NCBI RefSeq assembly: GCF_030373445.1
Contig: NZ_JAUCYU010000015.1
Location: 58,315-122,314 of the forward strand
DNA length: 64,000 nt
From: Roseovarius sp.
GTDB lineage: Bacteria > Pseudomonadota > Alphaproteobacteria > Rhodobacterales > Rhodobacteraceae
Direction of reading: 5' to 3'
Within the stretch, counting starts at the first letter, position 1; each line of letters begins with the position of its first letter. The notes beneath the pieces are model-generated. The model did no database searches, was not told the origin of the DNA, and worked only from the letters and a program-made list of their open reading frames with translations. Below are positions 1 to 7,403 of the stretch, in pieces. The position numbers and the translations under genes are program-made.

Positions 1-87
1 GTGCGGATCGATTTGCCCGATCATCGCTCAAACGGGCAGGATTTACAATCGGCAAGATGTGGGCCGGCCAGGGCGAAAGCGGGCTTT

Positions 88-654
88 CTATTCGATCTTG
101 CCACTCCACGAGCCGAAACTTGTCCATTTCTTGGGCAGGAGCGAGCCGGAGGTCAGGGCCGGGTTGGCGTGGCCGGTGTCGCGGAATGTCACGCGCAGGC
201 CGCCGCCCCTTGTGCCATTGCTGTCGAGTTGCAGGTCCTGCCGGGGGATCCTGACCTCGAGCTGCCGGTCCGCATCACCGGCGCGCCAGTCGCGCGAGAG
301 GCGGACACAGCCGGCGGGTGCGCCGGCGTAGCTTTGGCTGGGGGCGACCTGCCGGAGGAAGTTGAGGTTGTAGGTGAGCACCTCGTTGCCCAGGGCAATG
401 GAGCCCTTCTGGAGCACCCTGTCGCCCTTGTGGCGGACATAGGCGGTGAGCCGCTCGCTTTCGGCCCAGACGCCGCAGAGGCCGGTCTTGCCTGACCAGT
501 TGCGCAGCTCGACCGCGACGGTGACGCCGCCCCCGGTGGAATATTCGCCGCCGCCCAGCACCGGCGAGGGGCCGAGCTTGACCGTGGTGCCCGCCGCGGC
601 GGCGGTGCAGGCGAGCGCAAGCGCGAGGGGAACAATCAGGCGGAACGGGCGCAT
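88..654 (-). CDS. Secreted protein of unknown function
   Basis: Encodes 188 residues starting with a clear Sec signal peptide: a short basic start (MRPFRL), a hydrophobic Ala/Leu core and an AAAAG-type cleavage site near residue 20. The mature part is rich in Gly, Ser and beta-type segments and has two Cys (in GLCGVW and AGCVRL) that could pair in the periplasm. I do not recognise the family. The start at 654 is preferred because a GGAGG lies five bases upstream; an in-frame ATG at 669 would overlap that ribosome binding site. It follows the leucine dehydrogenase gene on the same strand with a 62-base gap, so it may be co-transcribed. Confidence 0.75.
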   Translation of the reverse strand: MRPFRLIVPLALALACTAAAAGTTVKLGPSPVLGGGEYSTGGGVTVAVELRNWSGKTGLCGVWAESERLTAYVRHKGDRVLQKGSIALGNEVLTYNLNFLRQVAPSQSYAGAPAGCVRLSRDWRAGDADRQLEVRIPRQDLQLDSNGTRGGGLRVTFRDTGHANPALTSGSLLPKKWTSFGSWSGKIE

Positions 655-716
655 CTGGGCCTCCTTCATCGGGTTGGACGAAGGGTACGCCCTGTGCGGC
701 CGCCGGGCAAGCGTCG

Positions 717-1763
717 TCAGCCGGCCCGGGCCAGCATCCGGTCCTCGACGATGCGGTCGGCGAGGTGGGCGGGGCTGGCGTTCTCGCCCTCGGCGCGGGC
801 GAGGATGCGCTCCATGGTGGTTTCGATGGCCTTGAGCTTGTCGGCGACCCAGGGGGCGGGATCCTCGATATGCAGGATCTCGGCGGCCACGTTGATGATG
901 CCGCCGCCATTGGCGACGTAATCGGGCAGGTAGAGGATGCCGCGGGTGTGCAGGAGGTCGGCATCGGCGTCGGTGGCAAGCTGGTTGTTGGCGGCGCCAG
1001 CGACGAGTTTCGCCTGAATTTGCGGGATGGTTTCGGCGTTGAGGATGCCGCCGATGGCGCAGGGAGCGAAGATGTCGGCCTCGGCCGCGTGGATGGTGTG
1101 CGGGTCACCGACGGCGGTGTTGAAATCGCGGGCCGTGGTTGCGGTGCGGGCGGGATTCATGTCGGCGACGACGAGCTTCGCGCCTTCGTCGTGCAGCAGG
1201 CGGCAGAGATGCCAGCCGACATGGCCGAGGCCCTGAACCGCAACGGTCTTGCCGGTCAGGTCGCGGCTGCCGAAGACGCGGGCGGCGCCGACTTTCATGG
1301 CGCCAAGCACGCCTTGGGCCGTAACCGGGGAGGGGTCGCCGCTGGCATGGGCGCCGTCGTCGCGGCCCGCGACGAAGCGGGTGACGCCGGCCATGATTGC
1401 CATGTCCTCGGGGGTCATACCCATGTCTTCGGCTGTCCAGTAGCGGCCCTCGAGCAGTTCGACCGCGCGGCCCATGGCGCGCAGGAGTTGCGGGGACTTT
1501 TCCTTGACCGGATCGCCCATGATCACCGCCTTGCCGCCGCCCAGCGGCAGGTCGGCGGCGGCGTTCTTGTAGCTCATGCCGCGGGAGAGGTTGAGCACGT
1601 CCTCGAGCGCTGCCTCGTCGCTGTCATAGACCCGCATCCGCAGCCCGCCCGCTGCCGGGCCACGTGTGGTGGAGTGCAGTGCGATGAAGCCGCGGAGCCC
1701 GCTGGCCGGGTCCTCGACGCGGTAGACTTCCTCGTGGGTGTTGGACGAAAGGCGTGTCAGCAT
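717..1763 (-). CDS. ldh: Leucine dehydrogenase (Glu/Leu/Phe/Val dehydrogenase family)
   Basis: 348 residues, the usual size for the short branched-chain amino acid dehydrogenases that deaminate leucine, isoleucine or valine to the 2-oxo acid with NAD+. The family's substrate-binding segment SYKNAAADLPLGGGKAV (about residues 64-80) holds the two lysines expected in the active site (K66 and K78). A Rossmann motif, GLGHVGWHL, follows in the second half. It is divergent from an Lrp/AsnC regulator, the common arrangement for amino-acid-responsive catabolic genes, so control by that regulator is likely. Leucine versus another branched-chain or aromatic substrate cannot be settled from sequence alone. 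Confidence 0.88.
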   Translation of the reverse strand: MLTRLSSNTHEEVYRVEDPASGLRGFIALHSTTRGPAAGGLRMRVYDSDEAALEDVLNLSRGMSYKNAAADLPLGGGKAVIMGDPVKEKSPQLLRAMGRAVELLEGRYWTAEDMGMTPEDMAIMAGVTRFVAGRDDGAHASGDPSPVTAQGVLGAMKVGAARVFGSRDLTGKTVAVQGLGHVGWHLCRLLHDEGAKLVVADMNPARTATTARDFNTAVGDPHTIHAAEADIFAPCAIGGILNAETIPQIQAKLVAGAANNQLATDADADLLHTRGILYLPDYVANGGGIINVAAEILHIEDPAPWVADKLKAIETTMERILARAEGENASPAHLADRIVEDRMLARAG

Positions 1764-1849
1764 GGTGTTTCCCCTCCTGTAACAGAGGTAGGCATAGCCG
1801 AAGCCGGGTGCAAAAAATCAGCAAAGATCGGCTTGATATGGTGTAGGAT

Positions 1850-1864
1850 TGGTGGAAATCACCA
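1850..1864. promoter_or_regulatory. Palindrome in the ldh-Lrp intergenic region
   Basis: TGGTG-N5-CACCA is a perfect 5-bp inverted repeat about 25 bases upstream of the Lrp start and 87 bases upstream of ldh. Lrp-family proteins bind degenerate palindromes in such divergent regions, so this is a candidate operator. It is short and could be chance. Confidence 0.35.
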
Positions 1865-1888
1865 GTAAAGCCGGGAGTGGTGGAGGAA

Positions 1889-2344
1889 ATGGACAAGACC
1901 GATCGCCAGATCATCGCTGCGCTGCAACGGGACGGGCGTCAGAAGCTGGCCGACCTGTCCGAGCGGATCGGCCTGTCGCCCACCCCGCTGGCGCGGCGGA
2001 TCGCGCGGCTGGAGAAGGATGGGATCATCACCGGCTATTCCGCGCGGGTGGACCAGGAGAGTCTGGGGCTGCCGCTGAACATCTTCATCTTCGTGGAGCT
2101 GGAGAAACAGACGCGCGCGGCGATCACCGCCTTCGAACGCGACCTGCGGCGGTTCGAGGAGGTGATGGAATGCTACCTGATGACCGGCACGCGCGATGTG
2201 CTGATCCGGGTGGTGGCGGCCGACCTTGCGGCGTTCGACAGGTTTCTCGAGGATGGCTTGATGCAGACCGAGAACATCCGGTCGATGCGGTCGAGCTTTG
2301 CCCTGCGGACGATGATCCGGCGGAATGCGTTGCCGCAGGGGTAG
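1889..2344 (+). CDS. Lrp/AsnC family transcriptional regulator
   Basis: 151 residues from the family-typical start MDKTDRQII. The N-terminal AsnC-type winged helix-turn-helix (residues about 4-60, with the family phrase DGRQKLADLSERIGLS) is followed by a RAM ligand-binding domain ending near residue 150. A GTG at 1877 in the same frame gives four extra residues (MVEE). Neither start has ideal Shine-Dalgarno spacing, so the exact start is uncertain. It is transcribed away from leucine dehydrogenase, which it probably regulates in response to leucine or a related amino acid. Confidence 0.9.
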   Translation: MDKTDRQIIAALQRDGRQKLADLSERIGLSPTPLARRIARLEKDGIITGYSARVDQESLGLPLNIFIFVELEKQTRAAITAFERDLRRFEEVMECYLMTGTRDVLIRVVAADLAAFDRFLEDGLMQTENIRSMRSSFALRTMIRRNALPQG

Positions 2345-2360
2345 TGGGGGCGAGCCCGCC

Positions 2361-2639
2361 TCAGCGCAGGATCTCGAACCCGTTCTGGCCGGGCCAGTCG
2401 GCCTCGCTCACGTCGACCGAGCGCACGACCGCGGCGGGCGGGCCGTGGTTCAACTCCCGAAGCATCTCGTCGACCGAGCTGACCGGGCCGGCCATCAGCG
2501 TTGTGACCGCACCGTCGGATTCGTTCCTGACCCAGCCGGTCAGCCCCCGCACCTTGGCCTCGATCTGCGTCCAGGCGCGGAACGAGACCCCCTGAACCCG
2601 GCCTTCGATCCGGGCGTGAACGGCTTTCGTGTCGGACAT
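2361..2639 (-). CDS. acyP: Acylphosphatase
   Basis: 92 residues, the standard size for acylphosphatase, which hydrolyses carboxyl-phosphate bonds such as those in acetyl or carbamoyl phosphate. The signature GRVQGVSFRAW at residues 13-23 holds the phosphate-binding loop and catalytic Arg21, and the second signature GWVRNESDG supplies the catalytic Asn39. Both match the canonical Arg/Asn pair. The gene converges on the Lrp gene with a 16-base gap and is followed upstream, on the same strand, by the DUF2177 gene. Confidence 0.93.
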   Translation of the reverse strand: MSDTKAVHARIEGRVQGVSFRAWTQIEAKVRGLTGWVRNESDGAVTTLMAGPVSSVDEMLRELNHGPPAAVVRSVDVSEADWPGQNGFEILR

Positions 2640-2707
2640 GGCAGCCTCCCTGGCGGTTTTTCCCGCAAGTATAGCACAGGGCGGCCCGGGAATCCCCCGG
2701 GCGAAAT

Positions 2708-3106
2708 TCACGACAGGCGGCTGACCGCCACAACGCCCAGCCACGCCGAGACGGCCGTCAGGGCCGTGCCCCAGGCGAGGTCGGTCGCGACCATCTGCCA
2801 GGACCAGTGTTTGAGCGTGGCGAAATTGGTGAATTCGTAGGTGCCGTAGGCCAGAGCGCCCACGACCGCGCCGTTGAGAAGCGCCATCGAGGGCTGGCCC
2901 GCGCGCAGGGCGGGGAGCGAGACGAGGTAGACGAGCCCCGCCACGTAGGCGGCATAGAAGGCGAAGGCGGGGCCCATTCGCACGCTGTCGGCCAGAAGCT
3001 CGCCCGCGTGGCGCTCGAAGACCGGTTTCACGAGGTAACGCAGGCCGAGGAAATCGAGCCCGAAGAAGATCACGGCGGTGACGAGATAGAGCCAGATGGC
3101 GTGCAT
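2708..3106 (-). CDS. DUF2177 family membrane protein
   Basis: 132 residues with four predicted membrane spans (about 3-22, 45-65, 75-93 and 107-128). The N-terminal phrase DFLGLRYLVKPVF and the central YGTYEFTNFATLKHW are typical of DUF2177, an inner-membrane family of unknown function. The start has a GGAG-type binding site just upstream (GGAGACCCCC before ATG). It lies between acylphosphatase and the lepA promoter, divergent from lepA. No functional link to the neighbours is evident. Confidence 0.82.
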   Translation of the reverse strand: MHAIWLYLVTAVIFFGLDFLGLRYLVKPVFERHAGELLADSVRMGPAFAFYAAYVAGLVYLVSLPALRAGQPSMALLNGAVVGALAYGTYEFTNFATLKHWSWQMVATDLAWGTALTAVSAWLGVVAVSRLS

Positions 3107-3217
3107 GGGGGTCTCCTTTCGGCAAGGAGGTAGGGCGGGGCGGCGGGCGGTCCATGGGCGGTGGCGGCGGGGGGCGCATAATCGTCATCCGGTGGGCCGC
3201 GCGCCGCTCAACCCACC

Positions 3218-3246
3218 TTGACCCTAAGCGCAATCCGCCTCATATC
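3218..3246 (+). promoter_or_regulatory. Sigma-70-like promoter of lepA (leaderless)
   Basis: TTGACC at 3218-3223 and CATATC at 3241-3246 are separated by exactly 17 bases. The predicted start of transcription, about seven bases past the -10, falls at 3253-3255, on or next to the lepA ATG. No Shine-Dalgarno sequence precedes that ATG, which fits a leaderless message. Confidence 0.5.
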
Positions 3247-3254
3247 CCAACGTC

Positions 3255-5054
3255 ATGACACCGCTCTCTCACATCCGCAATTTCTCTATCGTGGCGCATA
3301 TCGACCACGGGAAATCCACGCTGGCCGACCGCCTGATCCAGATGACGGACACGGTGGCCGAACGCGACATGAAGGAGCAGTTGCTCGACTCGATGGATAT
3401 CGAGCGGGAGCGCGGAATCACCATCAAGGCCAACACGGTGCGCATCGATTATACCGCCGATGATGGCGAGCAATACGTGCTGAACCTGATCGACACGCCC
3501 GGCCACGTGGACTTTGCTTACGAGGTATCGCGGAGCATGCGCGCGGTCGAAGGCTCGCTTCTGGTGGTGGACAGCACGCAAGGGGTCGAGGCGCAGACGC
3601 TGGCCAACGTCTACCAGGCGATCGACGCCGATCACGAGCTGATCCCGGTGCTGAACAAGATCGACCTGCCCGCGAGCGATATCGACCGGGTGGCCGAGCA
3701 GATCGAGGACGTGATCGGGATAGACGCCTCGGGCGCCATCCCGGTGTCGGCCAAGACCGGGCAGGGCATCCGCGAGGTGCTGGAGGCGATCATCCGCGAT
3801 CTGCCGCCGCCCAAGGGTGACCGCGACGCGCCGCTCAAGGCGATGCTGGTGGACAGCAAGTACGACCTTTACCTTGGCGTGGTGGTGCTGGTGCGGATCA
3901 TGGACGGCGTCATGAAGAAGGGCGACCGGATCAAGATGATGCAGACCGGCGCGGTCTATAACGTGGAGCGGATCGGCGTGTTCCGCCCGGCGATGACCGT
4001 GGTCGACGAGCTGGGCCCGGGCGAGATCGGGTTCATCACCGCGTCGATCAAGCAGGTGCGCGACACGCGGGTCGGCGACACGATCACGACCGAGAAGAAG
4101 GGCTGCGAGAAGCCGCTGCCCGGCTTCAACCCGTCGGTGCCGGTGGTGTTCTGTGGGCTCTTCCCGGTGGATTCGGCCGAGTTCGAGGATCTGCGGGACG
4201 CGATCGAGAAGCTGGCGCTGAACGATGCGTCGTTCAGCTACGAGATGGAAAGCTCGGCCGCGCTTGGCTTTGGCTTCCGCTGCGGGTTCCTGGGGCTGCT
4301 GCACCTCGAAGTGGTGCGCGACCGGATCGAGCGGGAGTACGATATCGAGCTGATCACCACCGCGCCCTCGGTGATCTACCATGTCTACATGAAGGACGGC
4401 TCGCAGATCGAGCTGCACAACCCGGCCGACATGCCCGACATGACCCATGTGGACCATGTCGAGGAGCCGCGGATCAAGGCGACGATCCTGGTGCCGGACG
4501 AGTTCCTTGGCGACGTGCTGAAGCTGTGCCAGGATCGACGGGGCATCCAGCTTGACCTGACCTACGTGGGCGGCCGGGCGATGGCTGTCTATGACCTGCC
4601 GCTCAACGAGGTGGTGTTCGACTTCTACGACCGGCTGAAATCGGTGACCAAAGGCTATGCCTCGTTCGATTACCAGCTCGAGGGATATCGCGCCGACAAC
4701 CTCGTGAAGATGCAGGTCCTGGTGAATGACGAGCCGGTCGACGCGCTGTCGATGATGGTGCACCGCGACCGGGCGGAGATGCGCGGGCGGGCGATGTGCG
4801 AGAAGCTCAAGGACCTGATCCCGCGCCACATGTTCAAGATCCCGATCCAGGCGGCGATCGGCGGCAAGGTGATTGCCCGCGAGACGCTGTCGGCGCTGCG
4901 CAAGGACGTGACGGCGAAGTGTTATGGTGGGGATATCACCCGGAAGAAGAAGCTGCTGGAAAAGCAGAAGGCCGGGAAGAAGAAGATGCGCCAGTTCGGG
5001 AAGGTGGAAATCCCGCAGGAAGCGTTCATCTCGGCGCTGAAGATGGACGGGTGA
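3255..5054 (+). CDS. lepA: Elongation factor 4 (back-translocating GTPase)
   Basis: 599 residues, full length. Residues 1-190 are the translational GTPase domain with AHIDHGKST (P-loop, 14-22), the switch I segment RERGITIKANTVR, DTPGH and NKID. Domains II, III and V follow, then the LepA-specific C-terminal domain ending in a Lys-rich stretch (DITRKKKLLEKQKAGKKK) that contacts tRNA and the ribosome. LepA binds stalled or mistranslocated ribosomes and catalyses reverse movement. It is monocistronic here, appears to be read from a leaderless transcript, and is followed by a GC-rich hairpin. Confidence 0.98.
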   Translation: MTPLSHIRNFSIVAHIDHGKSTLADRLIQMTDTVAERDMKEQLLDSMDIERERGITIKANTVRIDYTADDGEQYVLNLIDTPGHVDFAYEVSRSMRAVEGSLLVVDSTQGVEAQTLANVYQAIDADHELIPVLNKIDLPASDIDRVAEQIEDVIGIDASGAIPVSAKTGQGIREVLEAIIRDLPPPKGDRDAPLKAMLVDSKYDLYLGVVVLVRIMDGVMKKGDRIKMMQTGAVYNVERIGVFRPAMTVVDELGPGEIGFITASIKQVRDTRVGDTITTEKKGCEKPLPGFNPSVPVVFCGLFPVDSAEFEDLRDAIEKLALNDASFSYEMESSAALGFGFRCGFLGLLHLEVVRDRIEREYDIELITTAPSVIYHVYMKDGSQIELHNPADMPDMTHVDHVEEPRIKATILVPDEFLGDVLKLCQDRRGIQLDLTYVGGRAMAVYDLPLNEVVFDFYDRLKSVTKGYASFDYQLEGYRADNLVKMQVLVNDEPVDALSMMVHRDRAEMRGRAMCEKLKDLIPRHMFKIPIQAAIGGKVIARETLSALRKDVTAKCYGGDITRKKKLLEKQKAGKKKMRQFGKVEIPQEAFISALKMDG

Positions 5055-5055
5055 C

Positions 5056-5071
5056 GCCGGCACTTGCCGGC
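5056..5071. terminator. Hairpin after lepA
   Basis: GCCGGCA-CT-TGCCGGC is a perfect 7-bp stem starting two bases after the lepA stop codon, with a TTTT about ten bases beyond. It probably ends lepA transcription, although the T-run is displaced from the stem. Confidence 0.4.
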
Positions 5072-5099
5072 TGGCGCCCGTTTTCCTGAGCCTTCAAGC

Positions 5100-5243
5100 C
5101 TAGAACAGGCCTTCGTCGTTGTTCTCTTCCTCGGCGATCTTGTCGGCGGCGACGACGGCGCCGGCCCCTACGAGGGGTGCGCAATTTGCCAGCAGGGGCA
5201 GGGTGCAGGCGAGGGCAAGGGCGGTCCAGAGTTTACGGGTCAT
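5100..5243 (-). CDS. Small lipoprotein, 47 residues
   Basis: Starts MTRKLWTALALACTLPLLA with a basic N-terminus, a hydrophobic core and a lipobox LLANC, so Cys21 should be lipidated and the mature peptide anchored in a membrane. The mature part is a Gly/Ala/Val segment (APLVGAGAVVAADKIA) followed by an acidic tail (EEENNDEGLF). The start has a GGAG binding site upstream. No enzymatic domain is possible at this size. A second tiny lipoprotein gene lies just upstream on the same strand, 34 bases away, so the two may form one transcript. Confidence 0.7.
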   Translation of the reverse strand: MTRKLWTALALACTLPLLANCAPLVGAGAVVAADKIAEEENNDEGLF

Positions 5244-5277
5244 CGGGGGCTCCTTTTCTGTTCGGGGTGGCGGTGGC

Positions 5278-5388
5278 TTAGCGGATCACGGCGGTGGTCA
5301 CGTCCTCGACGTCCTGGACGAAACCTTTCGTCGTCTCGCAGCCGGCGAGGGCGGCGATCAGGGGCAGGGCAAGGAGAAGTCGGGTCAT
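5278..5388 (-). CDS. Entericidin-like small lipoprotein, 36 residues
   Basis: MTRLLLALPLIAALAGCETT carries a lipobox LAGC with Cys17 as the lipidation site. The short mature part, ETTKGFVQDVEDVTTAVIR, resembles the entericidin A/B pattern (lipid-anchored Cys, then a short amphipathic helix rich in Gly, Asp and Val). Entericidins are envelope lipoproteins, some acting as bacteriolytic toxin-antidote pairs. Two adjacent small lipoproteins here could suggest such a pair, but the second gene is not clearly an entericidin, so this is only inference. Confidence 0.65.
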   Translation of the reverse strand: MTRLLLALPLIAALAGCETTKGFVQDVEDVTTAVIR

Positions 5389-5628
5389 GTCGGGCCTCGT
5401 TCGCTGTCTTGACCCTGCGATATGTGGCGGTTTCGGCGGATTGCAAAATCTGAGGTTGCATTTCGGCAAGGAGTTGCCGAAAGGCGGCGTGGAGGCGCCT
5501 GGGGTGCGCATGAAGGGCCCGAACGTGGCGCGGGAGGCCGCTATGTGCGGTTTGATCCTCGTCAATGCGTCATCTGGCGCCCCGTGTCATGGATCGTCTC
5601 GGGACCGCGCCTGAGACGGAGACATACC

Positions 5629-5811
5629 ATGTGGCTGATCATGATCCTTCACCTGTTCATCGGGGCGACCCTTGCCGGGAGCGCCGTCATCGCCGCGCTT
5701 GTCGCAGGGCAGGACACGCTCGGGGCGATCCTGGTGGCCGCCGGGGCGGGATTCGTCGTGGCGTTTCCGGTGTCGTGGGTGGTGGCAAAACGCTTGCGGG
5801 GGCTGTCCTGA
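5629..5811 (+). CDS. Small membrane protein, 60 residues
   Basis: Two hydrophobic helices (about residues 2-22 and 30-52) joined by a short GQDTLG turn and ending in VAKRLRGLS, giving a likely hairpin in the inner membrane with a cytoplasmic basic tail. The ATG at 5629 is preceded by GACGGAGA, a weak ribosome binding site. From memory, very similar short alphaproteobacterial proteins are sometimes labelled CTP synthetase in databases, which cannot be literally correct at this size. Function unknown. Confidence 0.65.
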   Translation: MWLIMILHLFIGATLAGSAVIAALVAGQDTLGAILVAAGAGFVVAFPVSWVVAKRLRGLS

Positions 5812-5875
5812 GGGGCAAAAGCGTTCGCGGGTGCAGAAAATCCGGCGGGTGCACGGTGTTTGACCAAACGTCAAC

Positions 5876-5961
5876 TTATCCCCGTGCAAGCCAGCCGGGC
5901 GTAACGCTTTTCCGGCCTTGTCCACAGGATTCCTGCAAGGTTATCAACCGTTTGATCCACA
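5876..5961 (+). promoter_or_regulatory. Cluster of four DnaA-box-like sites
   Basis: On the same strand within 86 bases are TTATCCCCG (5876), TTGTCCACA (5918), TTATCAACC (5941) and TGATCCACA (5953). The consensus DnaA box is TTATCCACA. TGATCCACA is the G-box type described in the Caulobacter origin, and TTGTCCACA has a single mismatch. A short T-rich run follows. The cluster could be an origin element or a DnaA-controlled promoter for the non-coding stretch that follows. Confidence 0.45.
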
Positions 5962-5989
5962 GCTTTTTTCCATGCTGCAGTGCTATTTT

Positions 5990-6448
5990 CTTGCGCGACT
6001 CGGGGCCCCGCGTAACAGTTATATGACCGGACGGGATCGCAGAGACCGGACGGTGCGCAAAGGCCCCCCGGAGCCGGCGCGAAGGGAGACGAGACAACGG
6101 GCGCGAGCCCGGCGTTTAACGGCCCCTCCGCAAGGGTTCATGGCATGGCCGCAGCGAGACGGGTTGCTTCGCAGCCGTCCGGATCGCGGTGATCATGCCA
6201 GGGTTCTGAGCAGGCCACGACAGACCGTGACACCCCCAGGGGTTGGTCGCTGTGGCAGCCGAAGGCCGCTAGGCCGGAGGCACGCTGACGGTCGCGAGGC
6301 CCGAGGCAAACTGGCCGACAGGCCCTTCGGGGCAGGACGACCAGCAAGGCGTCAGGGTGCGGGAAAGGTCATCCGACCGGAACCGCGATGCAAGGACCGC
6401 GTCTGAGCACCTGACGCCTATCCTAATTCTTGCCCCTTCAAGGGCAAA
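5990..6448 (+). other. Gene-free, structured-looking segment (candidate non-coding RNA)
   Basis: Together with its flanks this is nearly 900 bases (5812-6703) with no convincing gene on either strand; open frames here lack family resemblance and codon bias. Many complementary pairs suggest folded RNA: CGGGC-GCGA-GCCCG near 6100, TGGCATG (6141) with CATGCCA (6194) enclosing a GACGGGTTGC/GCAGCCGTC hairpin, CTGACG (6285) with CGTCAG (6350), and TTGCCC-N6-GGGCAA near 6430. I looked for RNase P, tmRNA, SRP RNA and cobalamin-riboswitch consensus segments and did not see them. It could be a stable RNA, a long 5' leader or a decayed gene. Confidence 0.35.
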
Positions 6449-6480
6449 CGGGACCCGTGCCAATGGCAATCGGGTCCCGC
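6449..6480 (+). terminator. Strong hairpin ending the structured segment
   Basis: CGGGACCCG pairs perfectly with CGGGTCCCG, and the loop itself contains TGCC/GGCA, giving an extended stem. Only a short pyrimidine stretch (CCGTCTT) follows, so it may be an RNA 3' end or processing hairpin rather than a classical U-tract terminator. Confidence 0.45.
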
Positions 6481-6703
6481 CGTCTTGGATGCTACCGCGT
6501 CTGTTGCACCTGTGACGCCACCCATACACTGGAGATGCGGGGCGGGCAACTACATCTGGTAGTGCCCTACGGTATTTCCCCTGACGGCATGGCATTTCCG
6601 CAAAACCTGGGTCGGCGCCTTTCCGCGGAGGCCGGAGTGGACGCTATTGCGGCGCGGGGAATCAGGTTACCGTAGCGTCACCCATGCCGGAGAGGAGATC
6701 GAC

Positions 6704-6949
6704 ATGACACGCTATGCCCTTGCCGCCGCCGTGATATTGGCCGCTGCGCCGGTCATGGCTGCGCATTGCCCGCAGGATATGGCCAAGATCGATGCGGCCC
6801 TTGCAGCGAGCAGCGCGGAGCTGAGCGAAGAGGACCTGGCCCAGGTGAAGGAGCTGCGCGCCAAGGGGGAAGAACTGCACGAGGCCGGTGATCATGCGGC
6901 CTCGGTCGAAGAACTTGGAAAGGCGATGGAAATCCTCGGGATCGAGTAA
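6704..6949 (+). CDS. Small exported helical protein
   Basis: 81 residues with a cleavable signal peptide (hydrophobic stretch 5-17, cleavage after VMAA near residue 20), leaving a mature protein of about 61 residues. The mature part holds one Cys (CPQD) and is otherwise acidic, helical and rich in Ala, Glu and Leu (SEEDLAQVKELRAKGEELHEAG), suggesting a short helical hairpin. AGGAGAT lies eight bases before the ATG, an excellent ribosome binding site. I do not recognise the family; similar short periplasmic proteins occur in Rhodobacteraceae as hypothetical proteins. Confidence 0.75.
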   Translation: MTRYALAAAVILAAAPVMAAHCPQDMAKIDAALAASSAELSEEDLAQVKELRAKGEELHEAGDHAASVEELGKAMEILGIE

Positions 6950-6962
6950 TTTTTCATCGCAA

Positions 6963-6976
6963 TTGATTCAAATCAA
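6963..6976. promoter_or_regulatory. Perfect FNR/FnrL-type box
   Basis: TTGAT-TCAA-ATCAA matches the consensus for FNR/FnrL (TTGAT-N4-ATCAA) exactly. In Rhodobacteraceae FnrL controls genes used under low oxygen. The box sits 13 bases past the stop of the small exported protein and well upstream of any recognised plus-strand gene. The nearest minus-strand gene ends toward it. Its target is therefore unclear. Confidence 0.6.
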
Positions 6977-6993
6977 GGCGGTTTGCTCTTCCG

Positions 6994-7236
6994 TTGGGTA
7001 AACTGCCTTCTGACAAGACCGGATCGCACCAAGCCGATCCCTGCGATGAGTTCGCATCTGCCGACGGCGCCCGTGCTGGGCGGGCCGTCGCGCAAGCGGA
7101 ACGGGCGGCGGGCGTGGGGATGCCCGCGATCGCCCGATTGCCGCACCAGCCGGGGAGCCGGCGGGACGGTCCGGTGTTGGTGTCGCCTGATGATCTAGGA
7201 CACCCGGGCGGCACACCCCTTCTTAAGGAAGGGTAA
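6994..7236 (+). CDS. Possible 80-residue protein downstream of the FNR box
   Basis: An open frame starting at TTG that ends two bases before a GC-rich hairpin. The sequence is hydrophilic with no signal peptide, membrane span or recognisable motif, and third-position base use is uneven along its length. The only support is position, between a perfect FNR box and a terminator-like hairpin. FNR-activated transcription at the usual distance would begin about 15 bases after this TTG, which argues against the chosen start. It may instead be a small RNA or untranslated sequence. Confidence 0.2.
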   Translation: MGKLPSDKTGSHQADPCDEFASADGARAGRAVAQAERAAGVGMPAIARLPHQPGSRRDGPVLVSPDDLGHPGGTPLLKEG

Positions 7237-7237
7237 A

Positions 7238-7280
7238 GGGCGGCGGTGCGGAGGAGGAGCCCGCCGCCGCCCGATCTTTT
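7238..7280 (+). terminator. GC-rich hairpin with T-tract
   Basis: GGGCGGCGG pairs with CCGCCGCCC across a purine-rich loop of about 15 bases, followed by GATCTTTTCC. It resembles a rho-independent terminator for a plus-strand transcript coming from the FNR-box region. Confidence 0.45.
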
Positions 7281-7403
7281 CCGACAATAAAGAATGGTGA
7301 GGTGACGCGAATTCCGTGTGAAGGATGCGCGCGTTGCGCGGGCGTGTCGTGCGCAGGTTCAAACGGAAAGCTTGCACAAAGGCAATGTGGGCGGTGGTTA
7401 TCC

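Noticed and set aside
3240..5063. 607-codon frame on the minus strand opposite lepA
   Set aside because: His/Arg/Asp-rich antisense shadow of a highly biased gene. The plus-strand LepA is unmistakable.
5918..6406. 162-codon open frame across the non-coding segment
   Set aside because: Composition is Arg/Pro/Gly-rich as in shadow frames, no family resemblance, and it runs through several strong hairpins.
6430..6675. 81-codon frame starting inside the hairpins at 6430
   Set aside because: Begins inside an RNA-like hairpin, lacks a ribosome binding site and shows no motif. Not strong enough to list as a gene.
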